Notes: generated by a model from the letters alone, not told the origin. A stretch of 64,000 nucleotides of DNA from JBMOUD01 sp049319665 (GCF_049319665.1 NZ_JBMOUD010000018.1:1-64000), one strand, 5' to 3'; positions 27,324-36,427 are shown, counted from the stretch's first letter. Translations and numbers: made by a program.

Positions 27324-27713
27324 TTATGTTATAACCCGCACATCTTGGGCTAAAAGATCGGCAAGAACATTGTCTGTGCTCATTAATGGAGGAAGTCCGT
27401 AGCGAGCCCTGGCTCTATCGCAAGCCTCATTGCCCACATCGTTTAATCCTGATTGATCGAATTCTCTGCAGGGTGTCGGTCTATTGAGATAGATAGAACA
27501 AGATACCGATTGACCAATCTCACCTTCAAGCGCGGTACAACGAGGCAAGCGTGAATTTGTCCCTTGCATACAGCTTAAAAAGGGGGTGACTTGCTCAGTT
27601 AATGCTTGCGGCACAACACCCCCGGCAGCATCTGATTCAGCCCAATAAAATGAAACGCGGAAATAGGCGCAACATGCGCCACATGAGACACAAGGGTTGT
27701 TAATTTCGCTCAT
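27324..27713 (-). CDS. YkgJ-type cysteine cluster protein
   Basis: A 129-residue member of the UPF0153/YkgJ family (putative zinc- or iron-chelating domain). The N-terminus has the dense cluster CVSCGACC (residues 8-15) and further Cys residues follow in CTALEG, VSCSIY, TPCREF and EACDRA, enough for a metal site. The function is unknown. The ATG at 27713 directly precedes the cluster, as in the family; a GTG eight codons upstream has no support from homology. It stands alone, divergent from ompW. Confidence 0.85.
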   Translation of the reverse strand: MSEINNPCVSCGACCAYFRVSFYWAESDAAGGVVPQALTEQVTPFLSCMQGTNSRLPRCTALEGEIGQSVSCSIYLNRPTPCREFDQSGLNDVGNEACDRARARYGLPPLMSTDNVLADLLAQDVRVIT

Positions 27714-27850
27714 CTTGGATAGCCACCGACTCCTCACGGCACCAAACCAAAACCAACACAGATAAGCAAATTACTCAGGCGAAAAAAAATTATCAATAGC
27801 AATTTGTGTCCAGATTCATCCAATAAAATTTTCGACAAAAACCACCATTT

Positions 27851-27864
27851 TTGATGCAGATCAA
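27851..27864. promoter_or_regulatory. Perfect FNR box upstream of ompW
   Basis: TTGAT-gcag-ATCAA is a complete match to the FNR consensus. It lies about 145 bases upstream of the ompW start. In E. coli ompW is controlled by FNR, so anaerobic control is likely here too. Confidence 0.8.
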
Positions 27865-28008
27865 GCGCAGTGTTTTTAATCAGTTAGAAAGAAACCTTAC
27901 CAGTGCAATTTCAGCACTTTTCCTTTAAATAGGGGGCATTGAGACGAGCTAGTCATTGGGGAGTGCCGTTTATCGTCTCGACATTAACTCACACAAAAGG
28001 ATGGTGTA

Positions 28009-28644
28009 ATGAAAGCAGCTTATTGGGCATTAATCGCCGCAGCGATGGTACCAGCAGTGGCAAATGCGAATCAGGCGGGTGATGTGATTGTACGTGCAGG
28101 GGTAGCGACAGTCAGGCCATCAACTAACTCACCAAGCGTATTAGGTTCGCTTGGTTCATTCCACGCCAGCAACAATACCCAGATGGGATTAACGCTCGGT
28201 TACATGTGGACTGACAATATCGGAACGGAACTGCTTGCTGCAACGCCTTTCCGCCATAAAATCGGCCTTAATGGCATGGGCACGCTGGCAACCTCTCGAC
28301 AATTGCCGCCGGCTTTAATGGCCCAATACTACTTCCGTAGTAAAGAAGACAAAATTCGCCCTTATCTAGGGGCGGGTGTGAACTATACCTATTTCTACAA
28401 TTCTCACTTCAACCAAACCGGCAGAGATGCGGGGCTTAGCGATCTGAGCATGAAGCATTCATGGGGCTTTGCAGCGCAAGCAGGGGTAGATTACAACATT
28501 GATCCAGATTGGTTGGTCAACGCTTCTGTATGGTGGATGGATATTGATACCGATGTGAGTTTCAATGCTGGTGGTGAACGTCATACCGTTAGCACACAGC
28601 TTAACCCTTGGGTATTTATGTTCTCAGTGGGTTACAAGTTCTAA
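28009..28644 (+). CDS. ompW: Outer-membrane protein OmpW
   Basis: An eight-stranded outer-membrane beta barrel with a hydrophobic channel, linked to adaptation to redox change and osmotic stress. The 211-residue precursor has a signal peptide (MKAAYWALIAAAMVPAVANA, cleavage near residue 20), then DVIVRAGVATVRP. The mature chain ends in Phe (SVGYKF), as needed for barrel assembly. AAGGA precedes the ATG. A perfect FNR box lies upstream and a terminator follows. Confidence 0.95.
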   Translation: MKAAYWALIAAAMVPAVANANQAGDVIVRAGVATVRPSTNSPSVLGSLGSFHASNNTQMGLTLGYMWTDNIGTELLAATPFRHKIGLNGMGTLATSRQLPPALMAQYYFRSKEDKIRPYLGAGVNYTYFYNSHFNQTGRDAGLSDLSMKHSWGFAAQAGVDYNIDPDWLVNASVWWMDIDTDVSFNAGGERHTVSTQLNPWVFMFSVGYKF

Positions 28645-28708
28645 GATGTGCTTTCTGATGTGATGCTTCGATTGGCGCGGTAGTGAAAATTGCGGTAATC
28701 GGGAAAAG

Positions 28709-28735
28709 ATAAAGGCGCTCTGATAGCGCCTTTGT
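28709..28735. terminator. Terminator between ompW and the BON gene
   Basis: Arms AAAGGCGCT / AGCGCCTTT (28711-28719, 28725-28733) between two convergent genes. Confidence 0.8.
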
Positions 28736-28754
28736 TGATCATAAAAAGAGGGCA

Positions 28755-29069
28755 TTACTTAATTCGCATATCGTTCTCAACTGAACGTACGCCCGCCACA
28801 CCGCGTGTGACATTAACGGCCTTATTCGCCTCTACGCTAGATGAGACAAACCCACTCAATTGCACGCGACCTTTGAAGGTTTCGACGCCAATCTCTCTTG
28901 ATCTGATCTCTTTATCTGCCAGTAATGCTGACTTCACTTTAGTCGTCACCACGGTATCGTCGATATAGCCACCTGTTCCTTCCGATTTTGATGTCGGAGC
29001 ACAGGCTGCAAGGGTTGTCACTACAACAGCAGCCATACATAAGGCAGACAGGCTTTTAAATAGCTTCAT
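28755..29069 (-). CDS. BON-domain lipoprotein
   Basis: A 104-residue predicted lipoprotein. The signal peptide ends in the lipobox LAAC (Cys at residue 23), and the residue after Cys is Ala, which favours the outer membrane. One BON domain (about 36-103) follows, starting DDTVVTTKVKSALLAD and containing VQLSGFVSS and the ending GVRSVENDMRIK. The domain is shared with OsmY, DolP (YraP) and Kbp and binds phospholipid in some cases. With a single BON repeat it is half the size of OsmY or DolP. It may act in envelope stress; I know no named function. Confidence 0.88.
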   Translation of the reverse strand: MKLFKSLSALCMAAVVVTTLAACAPTSKSEGTGGYIDDTVVTTKVKSALLADKEIRSREIGVETFKGRVQLSGFVSSSVEANKAVNVTRGVAGVRSVENDMRIK

Positions 29070-29247
29070 AACTTACTCTCCATGCAATGTTGTAAGAAAC
29101 CAAACGTTCTCTTTTATTTGATGACAAGACGTCAAAGATATCATCCCGTTGCAGCCAGATATGGCGCAATAATGCTCGGGTCTGCTAATTGTGGTAGATG
29201 AAGGGCAGATATACAATTTTTGGCGGTAAAATAGAATGGAGAGCATA

Positions 29248-29280
29248 AAAAAGCCTTATTTATCATAAATAAGGCTTTTT
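29248..29280 (-). terminator. trp operon terminator
   Basis: Fifteen-base arms (AAAAAGCCTTATTTA and its complement) with a three-base loop, 30 bases past the trpA stop codon, with A and T runs at both ends. Confidence 0.9.
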
Positions 29281-29308
29281 GTTTATTACGTTTAAGAGCT
29301 GAACTCGA

Positions 29309-30115
29309 TTAGCGGCGGGTTGCAGCTTTCATATCGGTAACAAAACGAGAGAGTTGAGCCAACATTTCAGCGGGCTGCTCTACGTTATTCTCGATGATAC
29401 GTACGATAGCAGAACCAGAAATTGCGCCGGCTGCACCGGCCGCTAGCGCTTCTTTCACCTGCGAGGGTTCAGAAATGCCAAAGCCTTGCAACGCAGGGGC
29501 AGCGTTAAATTCTTTTAACTTATCGACCAAGTGCTTGAGTGGCTTGCTGGCACGACTTTCGGTTCCTGTCACACCTGCGCGTGACAGCAGATAAGTATAA
29601 GCACGTCCGTGGGAGGCAATCTCACGCAGCAAATCATCATCGGCATTCGGCGGGCAAATAAAGATTGGCGCAATACCGTGGCGCATAGCGGAGGCGCGGA
29701 AAGGCGCAGACTCTTCTAATGGCGCATCGGCAACCAGCACCGAATCGACACCAACATCAACACAACGTTGATAGAAAGTATCAATACCGTCGTGGAATAC
29801 CAAATTAGCGTACATCAGCAGGCCAATTGGGATCTCAGGATGTTTGCCACGGATAATCGCTAGCATCTCGAAACAGCGCGCTGGCGTAATACCGGCTTTA
29901 AATGCTCGCAGATTGGCACTTTGAATGGTTGGACCATCGGCCAGCGGATCTGAGAAGGGAATACCCAGCTCAAGCGCGTCAGCACCGGCTTCAATTAAGG
30001 TATCGATAATCGCTAATGACTGCTCAAAACTTGGGTCGCCGAGGGTGACGAACGGAACAAAAGCGCCTTCTTTTCTGCTGTCCAGGCGGTTAAACAGTTG
30101 TTGATAGCGTTCCAT
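29309..30115 (-). CDS. trpA: Tryptophan synthase alpha subunit
   Basis: Cleaves indole-3-glycerol phosphate to indole and glyceraldehyde 3-phosphate, passing indole to TrpB through the internal tunnel. The 268-residue TIM barrel has the catalytic Glu at 49 and Asp at 60 (in LELGIPFSDPLAD), and phosphate-binding GSAIV near residue 235. Its ATG overlaps the trpB stop codon (ATGA), giving coupled translation. It is the last gene of the operon. Confidence 0.97.
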   Translation of the reverse strand: MERYQQLFNRLDSRKEGAFVPFVTLGDPSFEQSLAIIDTLIEAGADALELGIPFSDPLADGPTIQSANLRAFKAGITPARCFEMLAIIRGKHPEIPIGLLMYANLVFHDGIDTFYQRCVDVGVDSVLVADAPLEESAPFRASAMRHGIAPIFICPPNADDDLLREIASHGRAYTYLLSRAGVTGTESRASKPLKHLVDKLKEFNAAPALQGFGISEPSQVKEALAAGAAGAISGSAIVRIIENNVEQPAEMLAQLSRFVTDMKAATRR

Positions 30116-31305
30116 CAGATTTCTCCCCGAGCGGACAGGATGTCATGTACGGTAAATATGTCTTTATCGCCGCGGCCTGAAAGATTGACCACCAGAATCT
30201 GTTCTTTCTCAGGATCTTCTTTGATAAGTTTCAGCGCATAAGCCAGAGCGTGTGAAGATTCCAGAGCTGGGATAATCCCTTCCTGGCGCGATAGAGCTTT
30301 GAACGCTTCAAGTGCTTCATCATCGGTAATGGAGACATAATCCGCACGACCAATACTGTTCAAATAAGCATGCTGTGGTCCGACAGATGGGAAATCAAGA
30401 CCGGCAGAAATAGAGTAGGACTCTTCAATCTGGCCATCTTCGGTCTGCATCATTGGTGATTTCATGCCGAAATAGATGCCAACTGGCGCATGTTTAAGCG
30501 GTGCGCCGTGTTGACCGGTTTCGATGCCCAAGCCTGCTGGTTCAACACCAATTAAGCGAACAGAAGGATCGTCGATAAAATCAGCAAACATCCCGATAGC
30601 ATTAGACCCGCCGCCTACACAAGCAATCACCGCATCTGGCAGACAGCCTTCGCGCTCTTGCATCTGCGCTTTGGTCTCTTCACTGATCATGCGCTGGAAC
30701 TCACGCACGATAGTCGGATATGGATGCGGGCCTGCTGCGGTACCTAACATATAGTGAGATGTCTCGTAGCTGCCAGACCAATCGCGCAGTGCTTCATTAC
30801 ACGCATCTTTCAGCGTTGCAGAACCGCTGTGTACCGGGATCACTTCAGCCCCCATCAAACGCATGCGGAATACGTTTGGTGATTGACGTTCAACGTCTTT
30901 CGCACCCATGTAAATACGGCATTTCAAACCGAGCAGGGCACAAGCCAGAGCAGAGGCGACGCCGTGTTGGCCAGCGCCGGTTTCTACGATGACTTCTTTT
31001 TTCCCCATGCGTTTAGCCAACAGCGCCTGGCCTAAAACCTGGTTGGTTTTATGCGCACCGCCATGCACCAAATCTTCACGCTTGAGATACAGCTTAGTTT
31101 TGGTCCCGGCGGCCAAATTTTTACACAGGGTCAATGCAGTAGGGCGACCCGCGTAGTTTTTCAGCAAATCGATAAATTCAGCCTGAAACTCTGGGTCCAA
31201 CTGAGCGCTAACGAAGGCATCTTCGAGTTGATTTAATGCAGGTACCAGAATTTGTGGCACATACATGCCACCAAATTCACCAAAGTACGGATTAAGTCTT
31301 GTCAT
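30115..31305 (-). CDS. trpB: Tryptophan synthase beta subunit
   Basis: PLP enzyme that condenses indole with L-serine to make tryptophan. The 396-residue chain has the PLP Lys at about residue 86 in HGGAHKTNQV, the substrate Glu in ETGAGQHG (about 108), and the PLP phosphate loop GGGSNAIG (about 230). It forms an alpha2-beta2 complex with TrpA. It starts 80 bases after trpCF, a larger gap than is usual in E. coli, and overlaps trpA by one base. Confidence 0.97.
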   Translation of the reverse strand: MTRLNPYFGEFGGMYVPQILVPALNQLEDAFVSAQLDPEFQAEFIDLLKNYAGRPTALTLCKNLAAGTKTKLYLKREDLVHGGAHKTNQVLGQALLAKRMGKKEVIVETGAGQHGVASALACALLGLKCRIYMGAKDVERQSPNVFRMRLMGAEVIPVHSGSATLKDACNEALRDWSGSYETSHYMLGTAAGPHPYPTIVREFQRMISEETKAQMQEREGCLPDAVIACVGGGSNAIGMFADFIDDPSVRLIGVEPAGLGIETGQHGAPLKHAPVGIYFGMKSPMMQTEDGQIEESYSISAGLDFPSVGPQHAYLNSIGRADYVSITDDEALEAFKALSRQEGIIPALESSHALAYALKLIKEDPEKEQILVVNLSGRGDKDIFTVHDILSARGEI

Positions 31306-31384
31306 TTAACGAGTCCTAAATATCAATTATTGCGTCGGCCTGAAAAGGTTTGTATTTAGCAGACCAAAGCAAGAGGAAAATGAA

Positions 31385-32749
31385 TCAATAAGCGCGCAGC
31401 GTTTGGAACACCGCGTTTATTTTAGCCGCATCTTTAATACCCGGTTGGCTCTCTACGCCAGAGTTAAAGTCCAGGCCTGCGCAGCCTAACTGAGCGGCTT
31501 GTACACAATTGTGTGCGCCAAGACCGCCAGCCAACAGTACATCATGCAAATCTGCGCCTGCCAATATGCTCCAATCGAAGGAGTGACCAGTGCCACCATT
31601 GCCGTTATCTAACACATAGCGCGTGACATGTTGCAGGTCGCGAGCTGGAAGCCGGTCTTTGACGCTTAAGGCTTTCCATATTTGGCAAGATGCGGGAAGG
31701 ATCTCACGTAAAGTGTTGATGTATTCCTGATCTTCATGACCGTGTAACTGAACGGCAAACAAGTTCAGCTCCTTGGCAATACCGACAACTTCAGCAACGG
31801 GTTGATTGCGGAAGACGCCAACATATTTCAATGCGGCACCGGCTTGTACAGTTTTTGCCTGGCTCGCATCGACATAACGTGGCGAGCTGGAGACAAAAAT
31901 CAAACCGCCGTATATCGCGCCTGCCTGATAAGCGGTATTGGCATCTTCGGCACGAGTCAGCCCACAGACTTTATTGTCGCCTAGGGTGACGCGGCGCACT
32001 GCACCAGCCAAATCGGCTTCTGCCATTAAGGCGCTGCCAATCAGAAAGCCATTGGCAAAACGGCTTAACTCACGAATTTGCGCATAGTTATTAATGCCCG
32101 ACTCACTGATCACTGTCACGCCGTGTGGCGCGAGCGGGGCCAGTTGACGCGTTGTATCAAGGTTAATTGATAAGTCACGTAAGTCGCGATTATTGATGCC
32201 GATAACCTTGGCTTTTAACGCGATAGCACGTTGCATCTCTTCTTCATTACTGGCTTCGGTTAATACACCCATATCCAGGCTGTGAGCGACAGCTGCCAAC
32301 TGGATATACTGCTCATCGTTGAGTACAGAGAGCATCAACAGCACGGCATCTGCTTGATAAAAACGCGCCAGGTAGATTTGGTAAGGGTCAATGATAAAGT
32401 CTTTGCATAGCACGGGCTGGGTTACGACTGCACTGACTAAGGGTAGAAAATCGAAACTACCCTGGAAATATTTTTCATCAGTAAGTACAGAAACTGCCGA
32501 AGCATAGTCTTTGTAAACGCCCGCAATCTCGGCAGGATCAAAATTGTCACGGATCTTGCCTTTCGACGGTGAGGCTTGCTTGCACTCTAAAATAAAGACG
32601 CTCTTAGTACCTTGCAGTGCATGATAAAAAGCACGCTGGCTCGGCTGTATTTGCTGCTCAAAACTGGATAAAGGCTGCTGTAATTTACGTGATGCTACCC
32701 ACGTTTCCTTGTCGCGAACAATCTTATGAAGCACTGTTTCTTGTTGCAT
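31385..32749 (-). CDS. trpC: Indole-3-glycerol phosphate synthase / phosphoribosylanthranilate isomerase TrpCF
   Basis: A fused two-domain enzyme for the two steps before indole. The N-terminal IGPS domain (about 1-255) has ILECKQASPSKG and VISESGI, and the C-terminal PRAI domain (about 256-454) starts KVCGLTRAEDA with the catalytic Cys and ends GLDFNSGVESQPGIKD. The fusion is the usual enterobacterial form. ATG at 32749; an in-frame GTG directly before it (32752) is possible. It starts within a few bases of the trpD stop and the ribosome binding site AGAGGA lies in the trpD end. Confidence 0.96.
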   Translation of the reverse strand: MQQETVLHKIVRDKETWVASRKLQQPLSSFEQQIQPSQRAFYHALQGTKSVFILECKQASPSKGKIRDNFDPAEIAGVYKDYASAVSVLTDEKYFQGSFDFLPLVSAVVTQPVLCKDFIIDPYQIYLARFYQADAVLLMLSVLNDEQYIQLAAVAHSLDMGVLTEASNEEEMQRAIALKAKVIGINNRDLRDLSINLDTTRQLAPLAPHGVTVISESGINNYAQIRELSRFANGFLIGSALMAEADLAGAVRRVTLGDNKVCGLTRAEDANTAYQAGAIYGGLIFVSSSPRYVDASQAKTVQAGAALKYVGVFRNQPVAEVVGIAKELNLFAVQLHGHEDQEYINTLREILPASCQIWKALSVKDRLPARDLQHVTRYVLDNGNGGTGHSFDWSILAGADLHDVLLAGGLGAHNCVQAAQLGCAGLDFNSGVESQPGIKDAAKINAVFQTLRAY

Positions 32750-32756
32750 CACTTAC

Positions 32757-33818
32757 TTATCCTCTTGCTGCCAGTGCCTTAACGCGTTGGTAAGGCTCCC
32801 CACTACGAATAACGGCTAATGCCTGTTGAGCATTTTGCTTTAAATCTTCTTGGCCAAAAAGACGTAGTAACATCGCCACATTGGCGGCTACCGCGGCTTC
32901 ATGGGCCGGAGCGCCTTTACCTTGTAACAAGCGTGCCAGAATGTCACGATTTTCTTCCGGTTCACCGCCTTTCAACGCTGATAGCGGATAGGAATCCAGC
33001 CCAAAGTCTTGTGGGGTTAATTCATAGGTCTCAATGTGACCGTTTTTCAACTCGGCCACTTGCGTTGGCGCGTGAATAGCGACTTCATCCATACCCGCGC
33101 CGTGAACCACTGCCGCACGTTGATAACCGAGAGTACGCAGGGTTTCAGCAATAGGTTTTACTAATTCAGGGCTATAAACCCCAATCAGCGCCAGCGACGG
33201 ACGAGCCGGGTTAATCAATGGGCCAAGCACATTAAATAGCGTACGGGTTTTGAGCGCTTTGCGTACCGGCATCGCATGGCGGAAGCCTTTGTGGTACTGC
33301 GGTGCAAACAAGAAACACACGCCCAATTCGTCCAACGCCGCACGCGATTGCTCTGCTGGCATATCTAATTGGATGCCGAAGGCCGCCAGCAAGTCTGAAG
33401 AACCAGAACGGCTGGACACGCTGCGATTGCCGTGTTTGGCAATACGCGCGCCGCAGCTAGCGGCAACAAACGCGCTGGCGGTAGAAATATTAATGCTGTT
33501 AGTGCCATCACCACCGGTTCCAACGATATCAGCAAACGCATAGTCCGGCTGTGGGAACGGCTCAGCATCGGCCAGCAGGGCTTGAGCGGCGCCGGCAATT
33601 TCAGCCGGCTGCTCTCCGCGTACTTTCATGGCAATTAGCGCCGCTGCCAACTGCTCAGGCTCGAGTTCACCTTTAATAATGGCCGAAAACAGTTGTTGGC
33701 TCTCTGCTTGGGTCATCACTTCGGCGCGATACAGTTTTTCCAGCGTTTCACCGACAGCATTGCTGACAGATTTGGGCTGCACAGCGGCGGGTGATTGAAT
33801 TGTTGATTGTAAGCTCAT
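32757..33818 (-). CDS. trpD: Anthranilate phosphoribosyltransferase TrpD
   Basis: Transfers phosphoribose from PRPP to anthranilate. The 353-residue protein has the PRPP-binding loop DIVGTGGDGTNSINIST (about 97-113), the KHGNRSVSSRSGSSDLLAA segment, and RTLFNVLGPLINP. It is a free-standing gene, as in Yersinia and Serratia; in E. coli the same domain is fused to TrpG. An excellent ribosome binding site (AAGGAGGAGG) lies before the ATG, and only 15 bases separate it from trpG. Confidence 0.96.
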   Translation of the reverse strand: MSLQSTIQSPAAVQPKSVSNAVGETLEKLYRAEVMTQAESQQLFSAIIKGELEPEQLAAALIAMKVRGEQPAEIAGAAQALLADAEPFPQPDYAFADIVGTGGDGTNSINISTASAFVAASCGARIAKHGNRSVSSRSGSSDLLAAFGIQLDMPAEQSRAALDELGVCFLFAPQYHKGFRHAMPVRKALKTRTLFNVLGPLINPARPSLALIGVYSPELVKPIAETLRTLGYQRAAVVHGAGMDEVAIHAPTQVAELKNGHIETYELTPQDFGLDSYPLSALKGGEPEENRDILARLLQGKGAPAHEAAVAANVAMLLRLFGQEDLKQNAQQALAVIRSGEPYQRVKALAARG

Positions 33819-33833
33819 AATGATTCCTCCTCC

Positions 33834-34412
33834 TTACGCCAACGCCCAGGCCAATGTTTGTTCTAGCAAGCGGGCACCTTGAGAGGTCAGAATTGACTCT
33901 GGGTGGAACTGAAAACCACAAACACGATCCGCATCGTGGCGTACGGCCATTACCATCTCGCCAAATCGCGCGTTAATGGTCAATTCTTCAGGTAGTTGGC
34001 TACCGACCAGCGAATGGTAGCGTGCTACTGGCAGCGGATTATTCATTCCGGCAAACATGCCTTGGTTATCGTGAGTAATTGATGACGCTTTACCGTGCAG
34101 GATCTCACCGGCTTGTCCAACATGGCCGCCGTAAGCTTCGACGATAGCCTGATGACCTAAGCAAATACCAATAATTGGCAACTGCCCACGCAAGCGCTGT
34201 AACAACTCTGGCATACAGCCAGCATCACTTGGTGCGCCGGGGCCCGGGGATAACATCAGCACCGGATTTTCCATCTGACTGAGTTTTTCAATGATGGTAT
34301 CAGCAGGCATAATATTGCGGTAAATCACCACCTGATGGCCGCTAGCGCGCAGCTGATCAACCAAGTTATAAGTAAATGAATCGACGTTATCGAGAAGTAG
34401 AATATCGGCCAT
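33834..34412 (-). CDS. trpG: Anthranilate synthase glutamine amidotransferase TrpG
   Basis: Class I glutamine amidotransferase that gives ammonia to TrpE. The 192-residue protein has the nucleophile Cys in GICLGHQ (about residue 84) and the His-Glu pair in FQFHPES (about 171). The start MADILLLDNVDSFTYN at 34412 fits the family; the frame is open further upstream, but that part lies inside trpE. The ATG follows the trpE stop by one base, so the two subunits are translationally coupled. Separate from trpD. Confidence 0.96.
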   Translation of the reverse strand: MADILLLDNVDSFTYNLVDQLRASGHQVVIYRNIMPADTIIEKLSQMENPVLMLSPGPGAPSDAGCMPELLQRLRGQLPIIGICLGHQAIVEAYGGHVGQAGEILHGKASSITHDNQGMFAGMNNPLPVARYHSLVGSQLPEELTINARFGEMVMAVRHDADRVCGFQFHPESILTSQGARLLEQTLAWALA

Positions 34413-34413
34413 C

Positions 34414-35976
34414 TTAGAACACCTCTTTCGCATGATGCGCTGTGGCGATGGCACGCAGCACGGCACGGGCTTTATTACGAGTTTCGTCAGCTTCGGCTTG
34501 TGGAACAGAATCAAGAACCACGCCGCAGCCTGCTTGTACGGTGGCAATGCCATCTTCAACGTAGGCAGAGCGGATCACAATGCAGGTATCTAAATCGCCA
34601 TGAGCGGTCAGATAGCCGACAGCACCGCCGTAGCAACCGCGACGCACGCCTTCGGAATCAGAAATCAACTGCATCGCGCGAACTTTCGGTGCACCGGTCA
34701 AGGTGCCCATATTCATTACCGCTTGGTAAGCGTGCAGCACATCCAGATCGGCGCGAAGCGTTCCCACAACACGCGAAACCAGATGCATCACGAAGGAATA
34801 ACGGTCAACTTTGGTCAGGTCGGCAACATAACGGCTACCGGGTTCACAGATACGTGCCAAGTCATTACGGGCCAAATCAACCAGCATAATATGTTCGGCC
34901 AACTCTTTGTGGTCGGTACGCATCTCCAGCTCGATACGACTATCTAAATCGGCATCTAATGAGCCATCTGCGCGGCGTCCACGCGGGCGGGTACCGGCAA
35001 TTGGATAGATTTCAATTTGACGATTATTAGCGTCATATTTCAGCGCGCTTTCTGGCGATGCGCCGAACAGGGTGAAATCGTTATCTTGCATAAAGAACAT
35101 GTATGGGCTTGGGTTGTTCTTCTTCAGCGTTTCGTAGGCCGACAGTGGCGATGGGCAAGGTAAAGAAAAGCGGCGTGAAGGGACAACCTGGAATACTTCT
35201 CCAATTCGTACCGCTTCTTTCATCTGCTCAACAACGGCGCAAAACTCTTCATCGCTTTGGCTGACGCTCAGTTGCATATCTTCGATATGTTGGCTCGGGA
35301 TCGGCTGTGGTGCCTGTTGCAACTGGTGTTGTAACTGCTCTAAACGTGCGTGAAGACGTTGTTTCTCACTCTCTGATGGCGTAAACAGACTTGCCTGTAG
35401 ACGGCTGCTACGACTCTGGTGATCGAGTACCAATAACGTTTCCGCTAAATAGAAGCAGAAATCTGGGCAACGCTGCGCCGCGGGTAATTGTGGTAAATCT
35501 TCAAAACCGGCAACTAAGTCATAGGCGAATAGGCCGCCGAGGAACATGGCTTCGCGTTCATCTGCCGGGGTTTCTACCACTTGCAGTATTTGGCGCAGTG
35601 CATCAAATACCGAGCGCGAACGCAGGCGAGCATCTTCATCTTGCAGCGGGTTGATTGCAGGGAAGGTCAGCTCACGACCGTTTGGACGTACATTATTGAT
35701 TACATCATCTGGCAGAGCGGCATCGAGCAAAGGCAACAAGGACGCGCCGTTGCTGGTCAACGCTTGAACAGAAACCTGGCGGCCCAAAGCAGTGAAACGC
35801 AGCGCGCTGTCTACCACCAGCAGGCTTTTTAAATCTTGTTTGCTATCAATCTCGGCAGATTCGAATAACAGCGTAGCCGGACGTGCGCCGCAAAGTTGCT
35901 GGAAGATAGCAGTAGGATCATCACGATAGCATCCTTGTGCTGTCAGTAACTCTAAGCGAGGGCGTTGAATAGTCAT
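34414..35976 (-). CDS. trpE: Anthranilate synthase component I TrpE
   Basis: Makes anthranilate from chorismate with ammonia from TrpG; feedback-inhibited by tryptophan. The 520-residue protein holds the tryptophan-binding element LLFESAEID (about 37-45), the chorismate-binding core with IEIYPIAGTRPRG (about 321-333), and HIMLVDLARNDLAR and TLTGAPKVRAM near the C-terminus. Length equals E. coli TrpE. AAGGAAA precedes the ATG. It is the first structural gene after the attenuator. Confidence 0.97.
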   Translation of the reverse strand: MTIQRPRLELLTAQGCYRDDPTAIFQQLCGARPATLLFESAEIDSKQDLKSLLVVDSALRFTALGRQVSVQALTSNGASLLPLLDAALPDDVINNVRPNGRELTFPAINPLQDEDARLRSRSVFDALRQILQVVETPADEREAMFLGGLFAYDLVAGFEDLPQLPAAQRCPDFCFYLAETLLVLDHQSRSSRLQASLFTPSESEKQRLHARLEQLQHQLQQAPQPIPSQHIEDMQLSVSQSDEEFCAVVEQMKEAVRIGEVFQVVPSRRFSLPCPSPLSAYETLKKNNPSPYMFFMQDNDFTLFGASPESALKYDANNRQIEIYPIAGTRPRGRRADGSLDADLDSRIELEMRTDHKELAEHIMLVDLARNDLARICEPGSRYVADLTKVDRYSFVMHLVSRVVGTLRADLDVLHAYQAVMNMGTLTGAPKVRAMQLISDSEGVRRGCYGGAVGYLTAHGDLDTCIVIRSAYVEDGIATVQAGCGVVLDSVPQAEADETRNKARAVLRAIATAHHAKEVF

Positions 35977-36033
35977 ATTATTTCCTTAAACGTCCGGTAC
36001 TTCTCTGACCGGTTGAAAGCAATTTTTTAGCCA

Positions 36034-36058
36034 TAAAAAAACCCGCATTATGCGGGCT
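36034..36058 (-). terminator. trp attenuator (3:4 hairpin)
   Basis: On the minus strand the stem CCCGCA-taa-TGCGGG is followed by a run of seven T residues, 60 bases before trpE. The 5' arm (GCCCGC) can also pair with GCGGGC in the end of the leader-peptide coding region (about 36104-36109), which would give the antiterminator. This is the classic layout for tryptophan attenuation. Confidence 0.9.
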
Positions 36059-36095
36059 TCGGGTATCTGCAGTGCCTGATGACAGCTATGCGTGA

Positions 36096-36161
36096 TTACA
36101 CCGCCCGCGAAAGGGAGGTACGCCACCAGCTGAGTAAAGAGAACATATTCATTTTCATCAT
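36096..36161 (-). CDS. trpL: trp leader peptide TrpL
   Basis: A 21-codon ORF whose codons 12 and 13 are tandem Trp codons (36123-36128). The peptide is MMKMNMFSLLSWWRTSLSRA plus Val. Ribosome stalling at the Trp pair when charged tRNA-Trp is scarce would free the antiterminator. Four in-frame ATG codons (36161, 36158, 36152, 36146) make the exact start unclear; AAGAG lies six bases before the first. The WWRTS core is the same as in the E. coli leader peptide. Confidence 0.88.
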   Translation of the reverse strand: MMKMNMFSLLSWWRTSLSRAV

Positions 36162-36220
36162 CAAGCACTCTTATGTTTGTCATTAAACCGATCTTAGGGT
36201 CGCGATATTTCGCGTAACTG

Positions 36221-36255
36221 CGTACTAGTAAACTAGTTCGAGGGCGTGAAGTCAA
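36221..36255 (-). promoter_or_regulatory. trp promoter and TrpR operator
   Basis: On the minus strand the -35 box TTGACT (36250-36255) and the -10 box TTTACT (36227-36232) are 17 bases apart. The -10 box lies inside the operator CGAACTAGTTTACTAGTACG (36221-36240), which is nearly identical to the E. coli trp operator palindrome. TrpR with tryptophan would block RNA polymerase here. Confidence 0.93.
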
Positions 36256-36427
36256 CCTTCTTTTATAAACTTCTTACAAGGAACTCTTTTAAGGCGGATT
36301 GCGCCCCTAATATTGCGCAAAAATATGGTGTAAGCAAGATGACTCACAGATTGCGTTAACCAGTCAGCTCTGAACGCGTTATGATAGCGGCCGCTTTAAA
36401 TTACAGGTTTTCATTGAATTAATAATT

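Noticed and set aside
35986..36255. 89-codon open frame across the trp leader, minus strand
   Set aside because: It overlaps the trp operator, trpL and the attenuator in another frame, and has no ribosome binding site. The trp control elements explain this DNA.
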